64,000 nt of DNA from Brucella haematophila (GCF_005938105.1 NZ_VCPE01000011.1:62001-126000); one strand, 5' to 3'. Shown: positions 28,205-37,958, numbered from the stretch's first letter. Numbers and translations: made by a program. Notes: generated by a model from the letters alone, not told the origin.

Positions 28205-29113
28205 TCAATAGACTTCCGGCACATACATTTCGGACGGGGTCTGGTGACGCACATAATCATCATGACGCACGCGTTCCGGCAGATGAATGGCAGATTTCGG
28301 CACATCCTCATAAGGTATCTGCGTCAGAAGATGCGCAATGCAGTTGAGGCGCGCCTTCTTCTTGTCGACGGCTTCCACAACCCACCATGGCGCTTCCTCA
28401 ATATGGGTGCGATGCAGCATCTCTTCCTTGGCCTTGGTGTAATCTTCCCAGTGCACGCGGCTTTCAAGGTCCATCGGAGAAAGCTTCCACTGCTTCAGCG
28501 GATCGTGGATACGCATGTTGAAGCGGAATTCCTGCTCCTCATCGGTGATCGAGAACCAGTATTTGATGAGAATGATCCCGGAACGCACCAGCATGCGTTC
28601 GAACTCGGGAACGGAGCGGAAAAACTCTTCCAGTTCGTCCTTGGTGCAGAAGCCCATGACCCGCTCGACACCGGCGCGATTATACCAGGAGCGGTCGAAC
28701 AGAACCATTTCGCCAGCGGTCGGCAGATGCGGCACGTAGCGCTGGAAATACCACTGATTGCGCTCGCGTTCGGTCGGTGCAGGCAGCGCGACAACGCGGC
28801 AGACACGTGGATTGAGGCGTTGAGTCACGCGCTTGATCGCGCCGCCCTTGCCAGCAGAATCGCGGCCTTCGAACAGCACGACAACCTTGAGCTTCTTGTG
28901 CTGCACCCAGTCCTGAAGCTTGACCAGCTCATGCTGGAGGCGAAACAACTCGCGGAAATACAGGCGGCGCTCCAGCGTCTGCTCGGCAGGGCCGGACATG
29001 CCCTCGGCGACCATTGCGTCCAGACGCTCTTCCTCGATCTGCATTTCCAGCTCTTCATCGAAACTGTCGGCGATTTCCGCCTTGATACGGTCCAGATGGC
29101 TGTTCTCGAACAT
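28205..29113 (-). CDS. ppk2: polyphosphate kinase 2
   Basis: 302 residues from the ATG at 29113 (a GTG two codons upstream is possible). Walker A FEGRDSAGKGGA, Walker B/lid FDRSWYNRAGVERV, and EEAPWWVVEAVDKKKAR are diagnostic of the one-domain PPK2 family, which makes GTP/ATP from polyphosphate or the reverse. Cytoplasmic. A Pho-box-like sequence (29191-29208, reverse strand) lies 78 bp upstream, suggesting phosphate-starvation control. The metal transporter gene follows. Confidence 0.94.
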   Translation of the reverse strand: MFENSHLDRIKAEIADSFDEELEMQIEEERLDAMVAEGMSGPAEQTLERRLYFRELFRLQHELVKLQDWVQHKKLKVVVLFEGRDSAGKGGAIKRVTQRLNPRVCRVVALPAPTERERNQWYFQRYVPHLPTAGEMVLFDRSWYNRAGVERVMGFCTKDELEEFFRSVPEFERMLVRSGIILIKYWFSITDEEQEFRFNMRIHDPLKQWKLSPMDLESRVHWEDYTKAKEEMLHRTHIEEAPWWVVEAVDKKKARLNCIAHLLTQIPYEDVPKSAIHLPERVRHDDYVRHQTPSEMYVPEVY

Positions 29114-29190
29114 GTTCACACCATAAGCTGAAGATTATCCCCGAAGCCGTAGTGGCTCCGCGCAATTGCACGGAATACTAGAAGTCCCTC

Positions 29191-29208
29191 ATGACGGTTT
29201 CGTGACGT
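29191..29208 (-). promoter_or_regulatory. Pho-box-like site facing PPK2
   Basis: On the reverse strand it reads ACGTCAC-GAAA-CCGTCAT, 10 of 14 matches to the rhizobial PhoB consensus CTGTCAT-N4-CTGTCAT; the second half-site has 6 of 7. Confidence 0.45.
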
Positions 29209-29276
29209 AATTTCGTCGGTCGTATGCCTTCTTACTTTCCCCCAAGACTTTCTGTCGGCCCCTCATCACATGCCGA

Positions 29277-29294
29277 CTGTCATCAAACTGAAAT
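29277..29294 (+). promoter_or_regulatory. Pho-box-like site facing the phosphonate genes
   Basis: CTGTCAT-CAAA-CTGAAAT matches the PhoB consensus CTGTCAT-N4-CTGTCAT at 12 of 14 defined positions, with a perfect first half. It ends 49 bp before the FAD oxidoreductase start, a typical activation distance. Confidence 0.65.
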
Positions 29295-29342
29295 ATCTAT
29301 CAGCCATGGCAGGATATGTGTTTCGGTAAGGACAGAACCCAG

Positions 29343-30467
29343 ATGAAGAATACATACGATCTTTTGGTTGTCGGTGCGGGCATTGTCGGCCTTTCCACCG
29401 CGCTTGCCGCAGCCCGAAAAGGCAAGAAGGTCGTTGTCGTCGAGCGCAATGCCAAGGCTGTTGGCGCATCGATCCGCAATTTTGGCTTCGTCACCATATC
29501 CGGCCAGAAGGCTGGCGATCACTGGGCACGGGCACGGCGCGCCCGCGATATCTGGGCCGAGATTGCCGACGATGCCGGTATCGAAATCGTCCATCGCGGA
29601 CTGGTCATGCCTGCTTACCGCGAGGAAGCGGAAAGCGTGCTGGAAGCATTTCTGAAAACGCCGATGGGCGAAGACTGCCGCAGGCTGACGCCTGGCGAAG
29701 CGCTGGAACATGTCCCGTCGATCCGCGCGAAAGGAATGCGCGGTGCGCTCTTTAGCCCGCATGAACTGCGCGTCGAATCGCGCGATGCCATCCCGAAAAT
29801 TGCCGCGTGGCTGGAACGCCGCCACGGCGTCACCTTCCACTGGAATACCGCCGTCAATGCCATTGAAGGCAACAAAATTGCCACCAGTCGCGGCGTCATC
29901 GAAGCGGAAGCCTGCATTGTGTGCCCCGGCGACGACTTTTCGAGTTTGTTTCCAGAACGCATCGCCGCCTATGATCTGCGCATCTGCACATTGCAGATGC
30001 TGCGCGTCATGCCAGCCCAAACCGCGCGTTTCGGCGCGGCCGTCATGTCTGACCTGAGCTTTGGCCGCTATGAGGGCTTTGCCGATCTGCCGGAAGCCAA
30101 GGCGCTCTGCGACCGTCTTGATGCCGAACTTGGCGAAATGCGCCGCGGTGGCATTCATCTGATCGCCGTGCAATCCGCCGGTGGTTCGCTGGTTGTGGGT
30201 GACAGCCATGTCTATGGCAATGCCCCGGAACCCTTTGCACAGGAACGCTTCGATACGCTGATCATGGAAGCTTTCGACCAGATATTCGATCTGCCGGGCC
30301 GCGAGGTCATCGGGCGCTGGTGCGGAACCTATGCCTCGGCCAGCGACCGCGTGGTCATGGTTGACGAGCCCGCCGACAATATCCGCCTCGTCATGGTCAC
30401 AGGCGGCACTGGTGCTTCCACAGGCTTCGCGCTCGGTGAGCAGGTCGTCAATTCACTCTACGCATAG
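29343..30467 (+). CDS. FAD-dependent oxidoreductase linked to phosphonate catabolism (TIGR03364-type)
   Basis: 374 residues from the ATG at 29343 (AAGGA upstream). It is a DAO-type flavoprotein: GAGIVGLSTALAAARKG is the FAD glycine loop and VTGGTGASTGFALGE the C-terminal FAD contact. The sequence and the adjacent phosphonoacetaldehyde hydrolase match the group found beside phnX. Inference: oxidative removal of the amine from 2-aminoethylphosphonate or an N-alkyl derivative, giving phosphonoacetaldehyde for the next enzyme. No signal peptide. A Pho-box lies upstream. Confidence 0.82.
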   Translation: MKNTYDLLVVGAGIVGLSTALAAARKGKKVVVVERNAKAVGASIRNFGFVTISGQKAGDHWARARRARDIWAEIADDAGIEIVHRGLVMPAYREEAESVLEAFLKTPMGEDCRRLTPGEALEHVPSIRAKGMRGALFSPHELRVESRDAIPKIAAWLERRHGVTFHWNTAVNAIEGNKIATSRGVIEAEACIVCPGDDFSSLFPERIAAYDLRICTLQMLRVMPAQTARFGAAVMSDLSFGRYEGFADLPEAKALCDRLDAELGEMRRGGIHLIAVQSAGGSLVVGDSHVYGNAPEPFAQERFDTLIMEAFDQIFDLPGREVIGRWCGTYASASDRVVMVDEPADNIRLVMVTGGTGASTGFALGEQVVNSLYA

Positions 30468-30480
30468 AAACGGAGCCGTC

Positions 30481-31302
30481 ATGGGACATCTCAAAGCAGT
30501 CGTGTTCGATTGGGCAGGCACGGTCATCGACTTCGGTTCCTTCGCCCCGATGGGCGTGTTTGTGGAAGCATTCGCGCAATTCGGCATTGAGGTTTCGATT
30601 GCCGAGGCGCGTGAACCCATGGGCCGCCCGAAGTGGGACCACATCGAAGCCATGCTGGCGCAGCCGCGCATTCATGCCGCATGGAAAGCACATCACGGCC
30701 ACGCACCGACACAGTCCGACATTCAGGCCGTCTATGATGTCTTCGTTCCGCTGAACGAAAAGGTTGTCGATCAATATGCCGATCTGGTGCCGGGTGCCGC
30801 AGAGACGGCCCGCGCATTACGCGAACGGGGTCTCAAGATCGGTTCCACGACCGGTTACACCCGCTCGATCATGGAGCGCGTCCTGCCGCTTGCCAAGGCG
30901 CAAGGGTATGAAACCGACAATCTGGTCTGCGCCGGAGATTTGCCGCACGGACGCCCAACTCCGATGAACATGTATCGGTGCTTTCTCGATCTCGACGTCT
31001 GGCCAGCGCAGGCTGTCGTCAAGGTTGACGATACCGGCGTCGGGATAGACGAAGGGCGGGAAGCCGGATGCTGGACCGTGGGCGTGTCGCTGAGCGGCAA
31101 CGAAGCGGGCGTCACGCCGGACGAACTGGCCAAAATGAGCGAGGCCGAAAAAAACACGTTGCGCGAAAAGGCATCTGCCGTTCTCTCCCGGCACCGGCCA
31201 GACTACATCATCGATACGGTTGCCGATCTTCTTCCGGTCATAGAGGCAATCGAACAACGGCTCGCCAATGGAGAACGCCCCCATGCCGGTAGCGGTGCCT
31301 GA
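30481..31302 (+). CDS. phnX: phosphonoacetaldehyde hydrolase (phosphonatase)
   Basis: 273 residues, HAD superfamily. DWAGT supplies nucleophile Asp10 and Ala12 typical of phosphonatase (DxA rather than DxD). Lys51 in MGRPKWDHI is the expected Schiff-base lysine that activates the aldehyde. It cleaves the C-P bond of phosphonoacetaldehyde to acetaldehyde and phosphate. It begins 13 bp after the FAD oxidoreductase. The usual transaminase partner PhnW is not in the window. Confidence 0.94.
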   Translation: MGHLKAVVFDWAGTVIDFGSFAPMGVFVEAFAQFGIEVSIAEAREPMGRPKWDHIEAMLAQPRIHAAWKAHHGHAPTQSDIQAVYDVFVPLNEKVVDQYADLVPGAAETARALRERGLKIGSTTGYTRSIMERVLPLAKAQGYETDNLVCAGDLPHGRPTPMNMYRCFLDLDVWPAQAVVKVDDTGVGIDEGREAGCWTVGVSLSGNEAGVTPDELAKMSEAEKNTLREKASAVLSRHRPDYIIDTVADLLPVIEAIEQRLANGERPHAGSGA

Positions 31303-31409
31303 ACGAAGCCCGCTACCGAATTAATTTGACGCAAACGTAAAAAAATATGCTTTCGTTGAAACCCGTTTGATTGCATTCTCCCGGGCATGCGAACCACCGG
31401 GATCGTTCA

Positions 31410-32543
31410 ATGATTGCAAAACCTTCCTTCCGTTTCCTCCGCTCTGGACGAAGCGTCATATTCGGAACCACGGCTGCTTTTGCATTCTGCATGTCGGCAA
31501 TGACATTTGTCGTTCCAGCCCATGCTGATTCCCGCAACGTGGTTGCGGTTGCGGTGATGAAAGTCGCGGCAAGCGATTATCAGCCTAAATTGACGCTGTC
31601 CGGTGCGATCGAAGCCCGTTCGCTGGTCAACACATCGTTCCGGCTCGGCGGGCAGGTTGTGGAGCGCAAAACAGAGATCGGCCAGCATGTCGACAAGGGC
31701 GAACTGATCGCCCGCATTGACGATGCCGAACAGCAGGCCAATCTGCGTGTCGCTCAAGCCTCGAAGGATGCGGCTGAAGCGCAACTCGTTCAGGCGGATG
31801 CCAATTTCAAACGCCAGAAGGCGCTGCTGGCTCAAGGTTTCACGACCCGCAGCACCTATGATCAGGCAAACCAGACCCTGCAAACTGCGCAAAGCACGCT
31901 GGCGAGCGCCGAGAGCCAGCTGAGCGACGCGCGCGATCAGCTGTCCTATACCGAACTGCGCGCCCCGGTTTCCGGTGTCGTGACAGCGCGCAACATCGAG
32001 GCGGGTCAGGTGATACAGGCCGCACAGACGGCATTTTCCATTGCTGAAGATGGCCCCCGCGATGCCGTCTTCGACGTGCAGGAAACGCTGGTGAACCATG
32101 CCAAGGACGGCATGGGCGTGACAATCGCGCTTCTGTCGGATGCCTCAGTGGTTGCCGAAGGTCAAATCCGCGAAATTTCTCCCGTCGTCGATGCGCAGAC
32201 GGGCACGGTCAGGGTCAAGGTCGGCATCGCGCGCACCCCGCCACAGATGGCGCTGGGCGCGACTGTAACCGGCACCGTGCATATGGAGAACCGTCAGGTC
32301 ATCGTCCTGCCATGGAGCGCCATGACCTCCGACGCCGGGCACGCCGCCGTGTGGCGTGTGGCTGGGGATACGAATGTCGCAACGCTGGTGCCGATCACCG
32401 TGCTTTCCTATGAAAAGGAACGGGTGATCGTTGATAGCGGTCTGAACGACGGCGAACTGATCGTCACGAAGGGCGCACAGATGCTGCGTTCGGGTGAGCC
32501 GACCGAAATCATGCAGACGCAGGAAGGGGCGGTTGCGCAATGA
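31410..32543 (+). CDS. RND efflux periplasmic adaptor (MFP)
   Basis: 377 residues from the ATG at 31410. N-terminal signal/anchor about 20-47 (FGTTAAFAFCMSAMTFVVPAHA), then the lipoyl half-motifs GQHVDKGELIARIDD and LRAPVSGVVTARNIEAGQV around a coiled-coil hairpin, then beta-barrel and membrane-proximal domains. First of three overlapping genes; its stop overlaps the next start (ATGA). Confidence 0.9.
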   Translation: MIAKPSFRFLRSGRSVIFGTTAAFAFCMSAMTFVVPAHADSRNVVAVAVMKVAASDYQPKLTLSGAIEARSLVNTSFRLGGQVVERKTEIGQHVDKGELIARIDDAEQQANLRVAQASKDAAEAQLVQADANFKRQKALLAQGFTTRSTYDQANQTLQTAQSTLASAESQLSDARDQLSYTELRAPVSGVVTARNIEAGQVIQAAQTAFSIAEDGPRDAVFDVQETLVNHAKDGMGVTIALLSDASVVAEGQIREISPVVDAQTGTVRVKVGIARTPPQMALGATVTGTVHMENRQVIVLPWSAMTSDAGHAAVWRVAGDTNVATLVPITVLSYEKERVIVDSGLNDGELIVTKGAQMLRSGEPTEIMQTQEGAVAQ

Positions 32544-33649
32544 CGCGAGATATCCGAAAGCCCGTTACCCTGCCGTTCATGCGCGTTGCCGTCCTGATGG
32601 CTACGATTGCGCTTGCTGCTTGCGGCAAGAGCGATGAGGGCGACGCCAAGGCTGAACCCGTCCGCCCGGTTCTCTACATGGTTGTCGAACCACGGCCCGC
32701 CACGCAGGCCGGTTTTGCCGGTACGATCGAGCCGCGCTATTCGACCGACCTCGCCTTCCGCGTGCTCGGGCGCATTATCAGCCGCCCGGTGCAGGTGGGC
32801 GATCTGGTGCAGAAGGGTGAAACCGTCGCGACGCTCGATCCGTCAACGCTCGATCTGGCGATCCAGTCGGCAAAGGCAGATCTCGCAAGCGCCGAGGCGC
32901 AATTTGCCAATGCCTCGGCCAGTGAGGAAAGGCAGCGCATTTTGCTGCAAGGCAACAATGTTTCCCAGGCCGATTACGATGCCGCGAGACAGGCGCGCGA
33001 CAGCGCCAACGCCAATCTGGAAAAGGCCCGGGCCGGGCTGAAGAAGGCGCAGGACCAGCGCAGCTATGCCGTATTGCGCCCGGACTATGACGGGGTGATT
33101 TCGGCAACCAATGCCGAGGTCGGACAGGTCGTGTCCGCGGGTCAGGCCGTGATGACGGTGGCGCGCCCGGACATTCGCGAAGCCGTGGTCGATATTCCCG
33201 ACAGCATGACCCAGTATTTTGCGCCCGGCGCTGCCTTCAATGTGCAGCTTCAGGCCGACCCGTCCGTGACCGGTGCAGGCACTGTGCGGGAAGTGGCTCC
33301 GCAGGCCGATGCGCAGACGCGCAGCCGCCGGGTGAGAATTGCGCTCGATAATCCGCCCGACGGTTTCCGCCTTGGCGCGACCATTCGGGCGGCTCTTGCA
33401 ACGCCGGAAAAAAATCTGGTGCGCCTGCCGCTCCAGGCTTTGCGCGAGGATAGTGGCAAGACAAGCATCTGGATCATCGATCCCGACAAGCAGACCGTTT
33501 CGCTGCACGATGTTCAGGTCATCGAGCGGCAGGGTAGCAATTTCGTCGCCGGTGGCGTCGAAGTCGGAAGCTATGTGGCGATTGCCGGCGTACATGAGTT
33601 GAAAGAAGGACAGAAAGTCCGTCTGGACCAGAAAGGAACTGGCCTGTGA
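32540..33649 (+). CDS. RND efflux periplasmic adaptor, lipoprotein
   Basis: 369 residues. The N-terminus has a lipobox (ALAAC, Cys near residue 28), so this adaptor is predicted to be lipid-anchored, unlike the first. Lipoyl halves VQVGDLVQKGETVATLD and LRPDYDGVISATNAEVGQVV flank a coiled-coil hairpin. Two adaptors in tandem suggest a mixed adaptor ring for the downstream pump. Confidence 0.9.
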   Translation: MTRDIRKPVTLPFMRVAVLMATIALAACGKSDEGDAKAEPVRPVLYMVVEPRPATQAGFAGTIEPRYSTDLAFRVLGRIISRPVQVGDLVQKGETVATLDPSTLDLAIQSAKADLASAEAQFANASASEERQRILLQGNNVSQADYDAARQARDSANANLEKARAGLKKAQDQRSYAVLRPDYDGVISATNAEVGQVVSAGQAVMTVARPDIREAVVDIPDSMTQYFAPGAAFNVQLQADPSVTGAGTVREVAPQADAQTRSRRVRIALDNPPDGFRLGATIRAALATPEKNLVRLPLQALREDSGKTSIWIIDPDKQTVSLHDVQVIERQGSNFVAGGVEVGSYVAIAGVHELKEGQKVRLDQKGTGL

Positions 33650-36600
33650 AAAAGGGATTCAATCTGTCCGACTGGGCTTTGAACCACAGATCGCTGGTCT
33701 GGTATTTCATGCTCGTATTTCTGGTCGCGGGCTTCGTATCCTATCTCGATCTCGGTCGCGAAGAAGACCCGGAGTTTACCGTCAAGACGATGGTGGTGCA
33801 GGCCAACTGGCCGGGCGCGTCGGTTGAAGAAACGCTCAATCAGGTGACCGACCGCATCGAGAAGAAGCTAGAAGAACTCGACACGCTGGATTATACGCGC
33901 AGCGTCACCACTGCGGGCCAGTCGGTCGTCTTCGTCTTCCTCAAGGATACGGTGCGTAAACGACAGGTCACCGACGCCTGGAACGAAGTCCGCCATATGC
34001 TGGACGACATCAAGCCGGACCTGCCGAGCGGCGTTTACGGGCCTTATTACAACGACAAGTTCGGCGATGTTTTCGGCAATATCTTCGCCTTCACCGCCGA
34101 CGGCCTGTCGATGCGGCAGCTGCGCGACTATGCCGAAGACGTGCGCGCCAAGATTTTGACGCTGCCCAATGCCGGCAAGGTCGAGCTGATCGGCGCGCAG
34201 GACGAAGCGATCTATCTCGAATTCTCGACGCGGCAGGTGGCGGCGCTCGGTCTCGACCAGCAAGCCGTGCTGCAAGCCTTGCAGGACCAGAACGCAATCA
34301 CGCCCTCCGGCGTCGTACAGGCAGGACCGGAACGGATCAGTGTCCGCGTCAGCGGCCAGTTCAATTCCGAAGCCGATCTGCGCGCAGTCAATCTGCGCGT
34401 CAATGACCGGTTCTTCCGCCTTTCCGATGTCGCGACCATCACACGCGGTTATGTCGATCCGCCAACATCCATCTTCCGCGTCAATGGCGCGGATTCCATC
34501 GGCCTTGGCATCGGCATGAAGCCGAACGGCAATCTGCTCGAATTTGGTGCAGCGCTCGACAAGATGATGCAGCAGGTAACGGCGGAACTGCCGGTCGGCG
34601 TCAAGGTATTCAAGGTGGCTGACCAGCCGCATGTCGTGAAGGAAGCCGTTTCCGGCTTCACCAGCGCGCTGTTCGAAGCCGTGGTCATCGTGCTTGCGGT
34701 CAGTTTTGTAAGCCTTGGCTTGCGCGCCGGTTTCGTGGTGTCGCTCTCGATCCCGCTTGTGCTCGCAATCACCTTCCTGTCGATGTCGCTTCTGGATATT
34801 TCGCTCCAGCGTGTGTCGCTCGGCGCGCTCATTATCGCACTCGGCCTTCTGGTCGATGACGCCATGATTGCGGTCGAAATGATGGTGGCGCGACTGGAAT
34901 TCGGTGATCCGATCAACAAGGCCGCAACTTACGTCTATTCGCATACGGCATTTCCGATGCTGACCGGCACGCTTGTGACCATTGCGGGCTTCATTCCAAT
35001 CGGCCTCAATTCCAGTCAGGCTGGCGAATATACCTTCACGCTGTTTGTGGTGATCGCGGTCTCGCTGGTGGTTTCATGGATTGTCGCGGTTCTGTTTGCA
35101 CCGCTGCTCGGCGTCACCTTCCTGCCGAAGAAAATGAAACCTCATGCGGAAAAGCGCAGTCGCTTCTTTGAAGCCTTTTCCAAGGCGCTGTTGCTGGCGA
35201 TGCGCTATCGTTGGGTGACCATCGTCACCACGATCCTCCTGTTTGCGGTTTCTGTTTTCGGGATGCGCTTCATCGAACAGCAGTTCTTCCCGCAATCGGA
35301 TCGTCCGGAACTGGTTCTCGACTGGACCTTGCCACAAAACAGCTCCATCGCCGAAACGCGGGCGCAGATGGAGCGTTTCGAACAAACGATGCTGAAGGAT
35401 AATCCCGATATCGAGCATTGGAGCACCTATGTCGGGCAAAGCGCAATCCGCTTCATTCTTTCCTTCGACGTGCAGCCGAACAATCCCTATTTCGGCCAGA
35501 TGGTCGTCGTCGCCAAGGATGTGGAAGCGCGTGACCGCTTGAAGGCCAAGTTCGATGAGGTCTTCCGCAAGGATTATGTCGGCACCGACGTCTATGTGAA
35601 ATTTCTGGAGCTTGGACCGCCGGTCGGCCGCCCTGTGCAATACCGCATTTCCGGCCCCGATATTCAGAAACTGCGTGGCATAGCGCAGGATTTTGCCGGT
35701 ATTCTCAGTGCCGACCAACGACTGGGCGTGGTGAACTATAACTGGAACGAACCCGGTCGCGTGATCCGCGTCGATGTCATGCAGGACAAGGCGCGCAAGC
35801 TTGGCATTTCTTCCAAGGATATTGCGACGACGTTGAACGGCGTCGTCGGCGGCATCACGATTACGCAGGTGAGGGATTCGATCTATCTGATCGATGTCAT
35901 CGTGCGCGCGCAGAAGCACGAACGCGATTCCATCGACACATTGCAGAGCCTGCAAATTGCGACGGGCAACGGCACCTCAGTGCCGCTCGCATCCATCGCC
36001 AATTTCCGTTACGAACTGGAGCAGCCCGTCATCTATCGGCGGTCGCGCATCCCGACCATCACGGTAGCGGCAGGCATCATCGACAAAACGATGCCGGATA
36101 CGATCGTGAAAGATCTGGGTCCTGCCATCAAGGCTTTCGCCGACAAGCTACCGGCTGGCTATTACATCCAGACAGCAGGTACGGTTGAGGAAAGCGGCAA
36201 GAGCCAGGGACCGATTGCAGCCGTTGTTCCGCTGATGCTGTTCGTGATGGCGACGGTGCTGATGCTGCAATTGCAGAGTTTCCAGCGTCTGTTCCTTGTC
36301 GTCGCGGTTGCGCCCCTCGGCCTGATCGGCGTGGTTGCAGCGCTTCTGCCGAGCGGTAAACCGCTTGGTTTCGTCGCTATTCTGGGCGTGCTGGCGCTGA
36401 TTGGCATTCTGATCCGAAACTCGGTCATCCTGATCGTGCAGATTGAGGAGCACATCACCGAAGGCATGAAACCGTGGGATGCGGTGATGATTGCCAGCCA
36501 GCATCGTATGCGCCCCATTGCGCTGACGGCGGCGGCGGCAAGCCTTGCGCTTATCCCCATCGCGCGTGAAGTGTTTTGGGGGCCGATGGCCTATGCGATG

Positions 36601-36717
36601 ATGGGCGGCATCATCGCCGGCACGGCAATCACCCTCCTGTTCCTGCCAGCGCTTTACGTGACCTGGTTCCGCATCAAGGAACCGGACGCGGAAGAGACTG
36701 CGGCGCCACAGCATTGA
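33646..36717 (+). CDS. RND-family inner-membrane efflux pump
   Basis: 1023 residues with the RND pattern of 12 membrane helices and two large periplasmic loops. Helix 4 carries GLLVDDAMIAVE, whose acidic pair drives proton relay. The start is GTG at 33646, overlapping the previous stop (GTGA). The sequence belongs to the HAE1-like branch that works with two adaptors. No outer-membrane channel or dedicated regulator is adjacent; a TolC-type protein from elsewhere is presumably used. Substrate unknown. A hairpin follows at 36735-36761. Confidence 0.93.
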   Translation: MKKGFNLSDWALNHRSLVWYFMLVFLVAGFVSYLDLGREEDPEFTVKTMVVQANWPGASVEETLNQVTDRIEKKLEELDTLDYTRSVTTAGQSVVFVFLKDTVRKRQVTDAWNEVRHMLDDIKPDLPSGVYGPYYNDKFGDVFGNIFAFTADGLSMRQLRDYAEDVRAKILTLPNAGKVELIGAQDEAIYLEFSTRQVAALGLDQQAVLQALQDQNAITPSGVVQAGPERISVRVSGQFNSEADLRAVNLRVNDRFFRLSDVATITRGYVDPPTSIFRVNGADSIGLGIGMKPNGNLLEFGAALDKMMQQVTAELPVGVKVFKVADQPHVVKEAVSGFTSALFEAVVIVLAVSFVSLGLRAGFVVSLSIPLVLAITFLSMSLLDISLQRVSLGALIIALGLLVDDAMIAVEMMVARLEFGDPINKAATYVYSHTAFPMLTGTLVTIAGFIPIGLNSSQAGEYTFTLFVVIAVSLVVSWIVAVLFAPLLGVTFLPKKMKPHAEKRSRFFEAFSKALLLAMRYRWVTIVTTILLFAVSVFGMRFIEQQFFPQSDRPELVLDWTLPQNSSIAETRAQMERFEQTMLKDNPDIEHWSTYVGQSAIRFILSFDVQPNNPYFGQMVVVAKDVEARDRLKAKFDEVFRKDYVGTDVYVKFLELGPPVGRPVQYRISGPDIQKLRGIAQDFAGILSADQRLGVVNYNWNEPGRVIRVDVMQDKARKLGISSKDIATTLNGVVGGITITQVRDSIYLIDVIVRAQKHERDSIDTLQSLQIATGNGTSVPLASIANFRYELEQPVIYRRSRIPTITVAAGIIDKTMPDTIVKDLGPAIKAFADKLPAGYYIQTAGTVEESGKSQGPIAAVVPLMLFVMATVLMLQLQSFQRLFLVVAVAPLGLIGVVAALLPSGKPLGFVAILGVLALIGILIRNSVILIVQIEEHITEGMKPWDAVMIASQHRMRPIALTAAAASLALIPIAREVFWGPMAYAMMGGIIAGTAITLLFLPALYVTWFRIKEPDAEETAAPQH

Positions 36718-36734
36718 TCTGCCAAACGAAATCA

Positions 36735-36761
36735 CTCTGGAGCGGGGTTCGCTCCAGAGTG
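36735..36761 (+). terminator. hairpin after the RND pump gene
   Basis: CACTCTGGAGCG pairs with CGCTCCAGAGTG across GGGTT. There is no long T-run immediately after, so termination efficiency is uncertain. Confidence 0.55.
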
Positions 36762-36913
36762 GAATGGCCCATCACAAAAATTTTACATCCGGGTCTTGAA
36801 CGGGACAAAAACATACACATTTGAAGAAGGCAGCGCCGGGCCCCTCTGGTCATGGTATTCCGCTATGGCGATGTCGGGGCTGCTCCACTTGTTCAAATGG
36901 AGATGGTCCGGCG

Positions 36914-37933
36914 ATGGATTCGCTTATTTCAGCCCTTTCGGGCGATTTTCTCGGCACACCTGTATATTTCTGGGCGGCATTCATCACGATCGTCGTGGGT
37001 TTGCTGGTTTTCGACCTTGGCATCCTGCATCGCGACGAACACGAAATCGGAGCCAAGGAGAGCCTGCTCCTCTACGGTTTCTATGTCCTGATCGCGTTGG
37101 CCTTCGGCGGCTGGGTCTGGTGGGAACGCGGCTCGCAGGCAGGCCTTGAATTCTACACCGGCTATCTGATCGAGCAGAGCCTTGCGATGGACAATATGTT
37201 CGTCATCGCAACGATCTTCGGCTTTCTCGCCATCCCCCGCCTTTACCAGCACCGCGTGCTTTTCTGGGGTATTCTGGGCGTCATCGCCTTCCGCGCGGTT
37301 CTCATCGGGCTGGGCGCGGCGCTCGTGCACGAGTTCAACTGGATATTGTTCCTGTTCGGCGCCTTCCTCGTCTTCACCGGCTTCAAGATGTTCCGCCATC
37401 AGGATGAAACGCCCGATATCGAGCAGAATGCGGTCTTCAAATTCCTGCGCAAGCGCTTCAATATTACAAGCGAAGTGCATGGCCGCAATTTCACCGTCAA
37501 GAAGCCCGATCCGAAAACCGGCAAGCTGGTCACCTGGCTGACGCCGCTTGCGGTCGCGCTGATCATGGTAGAAACCGTCGACCTGATCTTCGCCGTCGAC
37601 TCTGTGCCCGCCGTCTTTGCCGTCACGCAGGATACGTTTATCGTCTACACATCGAACATCTTCGCCGTCCTTGGCCTGCGTGCGCTCTATTTCGCACTTG
37701 CCGCCGCCATGAACCGCTTCCGTTATCTTCAGGTATCGCTGGCGATCATTCTGGTGCTGATCGGTATCAAGATTTTCCTGGTGCCGCTGGGTGTCCACAT
37801 CAACACGTTGCTGTCGCTGGTGGTAACGCTCGGTATTCTCGCAAGCGGTGTTCTCTACTCGCTCTACAAGACCCGTAACGAGCCGGATATGAGCGTCGAA
37901 GAACTGGCCGCGCAACAGCATAAGGAAAGCTGA
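36914..37933 (+). CDS. TerC-family integral membrane protein
   Basis: 339 residues from the ATG at 36914 (GGAGA upstream); the frame opens at 36821 but that extension is not family-like. About eight or nine membrane helices. The conserved acidic segments EQSLAMDNMFV and VDLIFAVDSVPAVFAV are the hallmark of the TerC/Alx family, implicated in manganese export or metallation of secreted proteins. I saw no convincing yybP-ykoY riboswitch upstream. A bidirectional terminator follows. Confidence 0.92.
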   Translation: MDSLISALSGDFLGTPVYFWAAFITIVVGLLVFDLGILHRDEHEIGAKESLLLYGFYVLIALAFGGWVWWERGSQAGLEFYTGYLIEQSLAMDNMFVIATIFGFLAIPRLYQHRVLFWGILGVIAFRAVLIGLGAALVHEFNWILFLFGAFLVFTGFKMFRHQDETPDIEQNAVFKFLRKRFNITSEVHGRNFTVKKPDPKTGKLVTWLTPLAVALIMVETVDLIFAVDSVPAVFAVTQDTFIVYTSNIFAVLGLRALYFALAAAMNRFRYLQVSLAIILVLIGIKIFLVPLGVHINTLLSLVVTLGILASGVLYSLYKTRNEPDMSVEELAAQQHKES

Positions 37934-37958
37934 TCGCAAGCTCCCTTTCCTCAAGACA

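Noticed and set aside
36721-36913. yybP-ykoY manganese riboswitch upstream of the TerC gene
   Set aside because: Such riboswitches often precede TerC genes, but I could not match the conserved paired loops here; only the hairpin of the preceding gene is clear.
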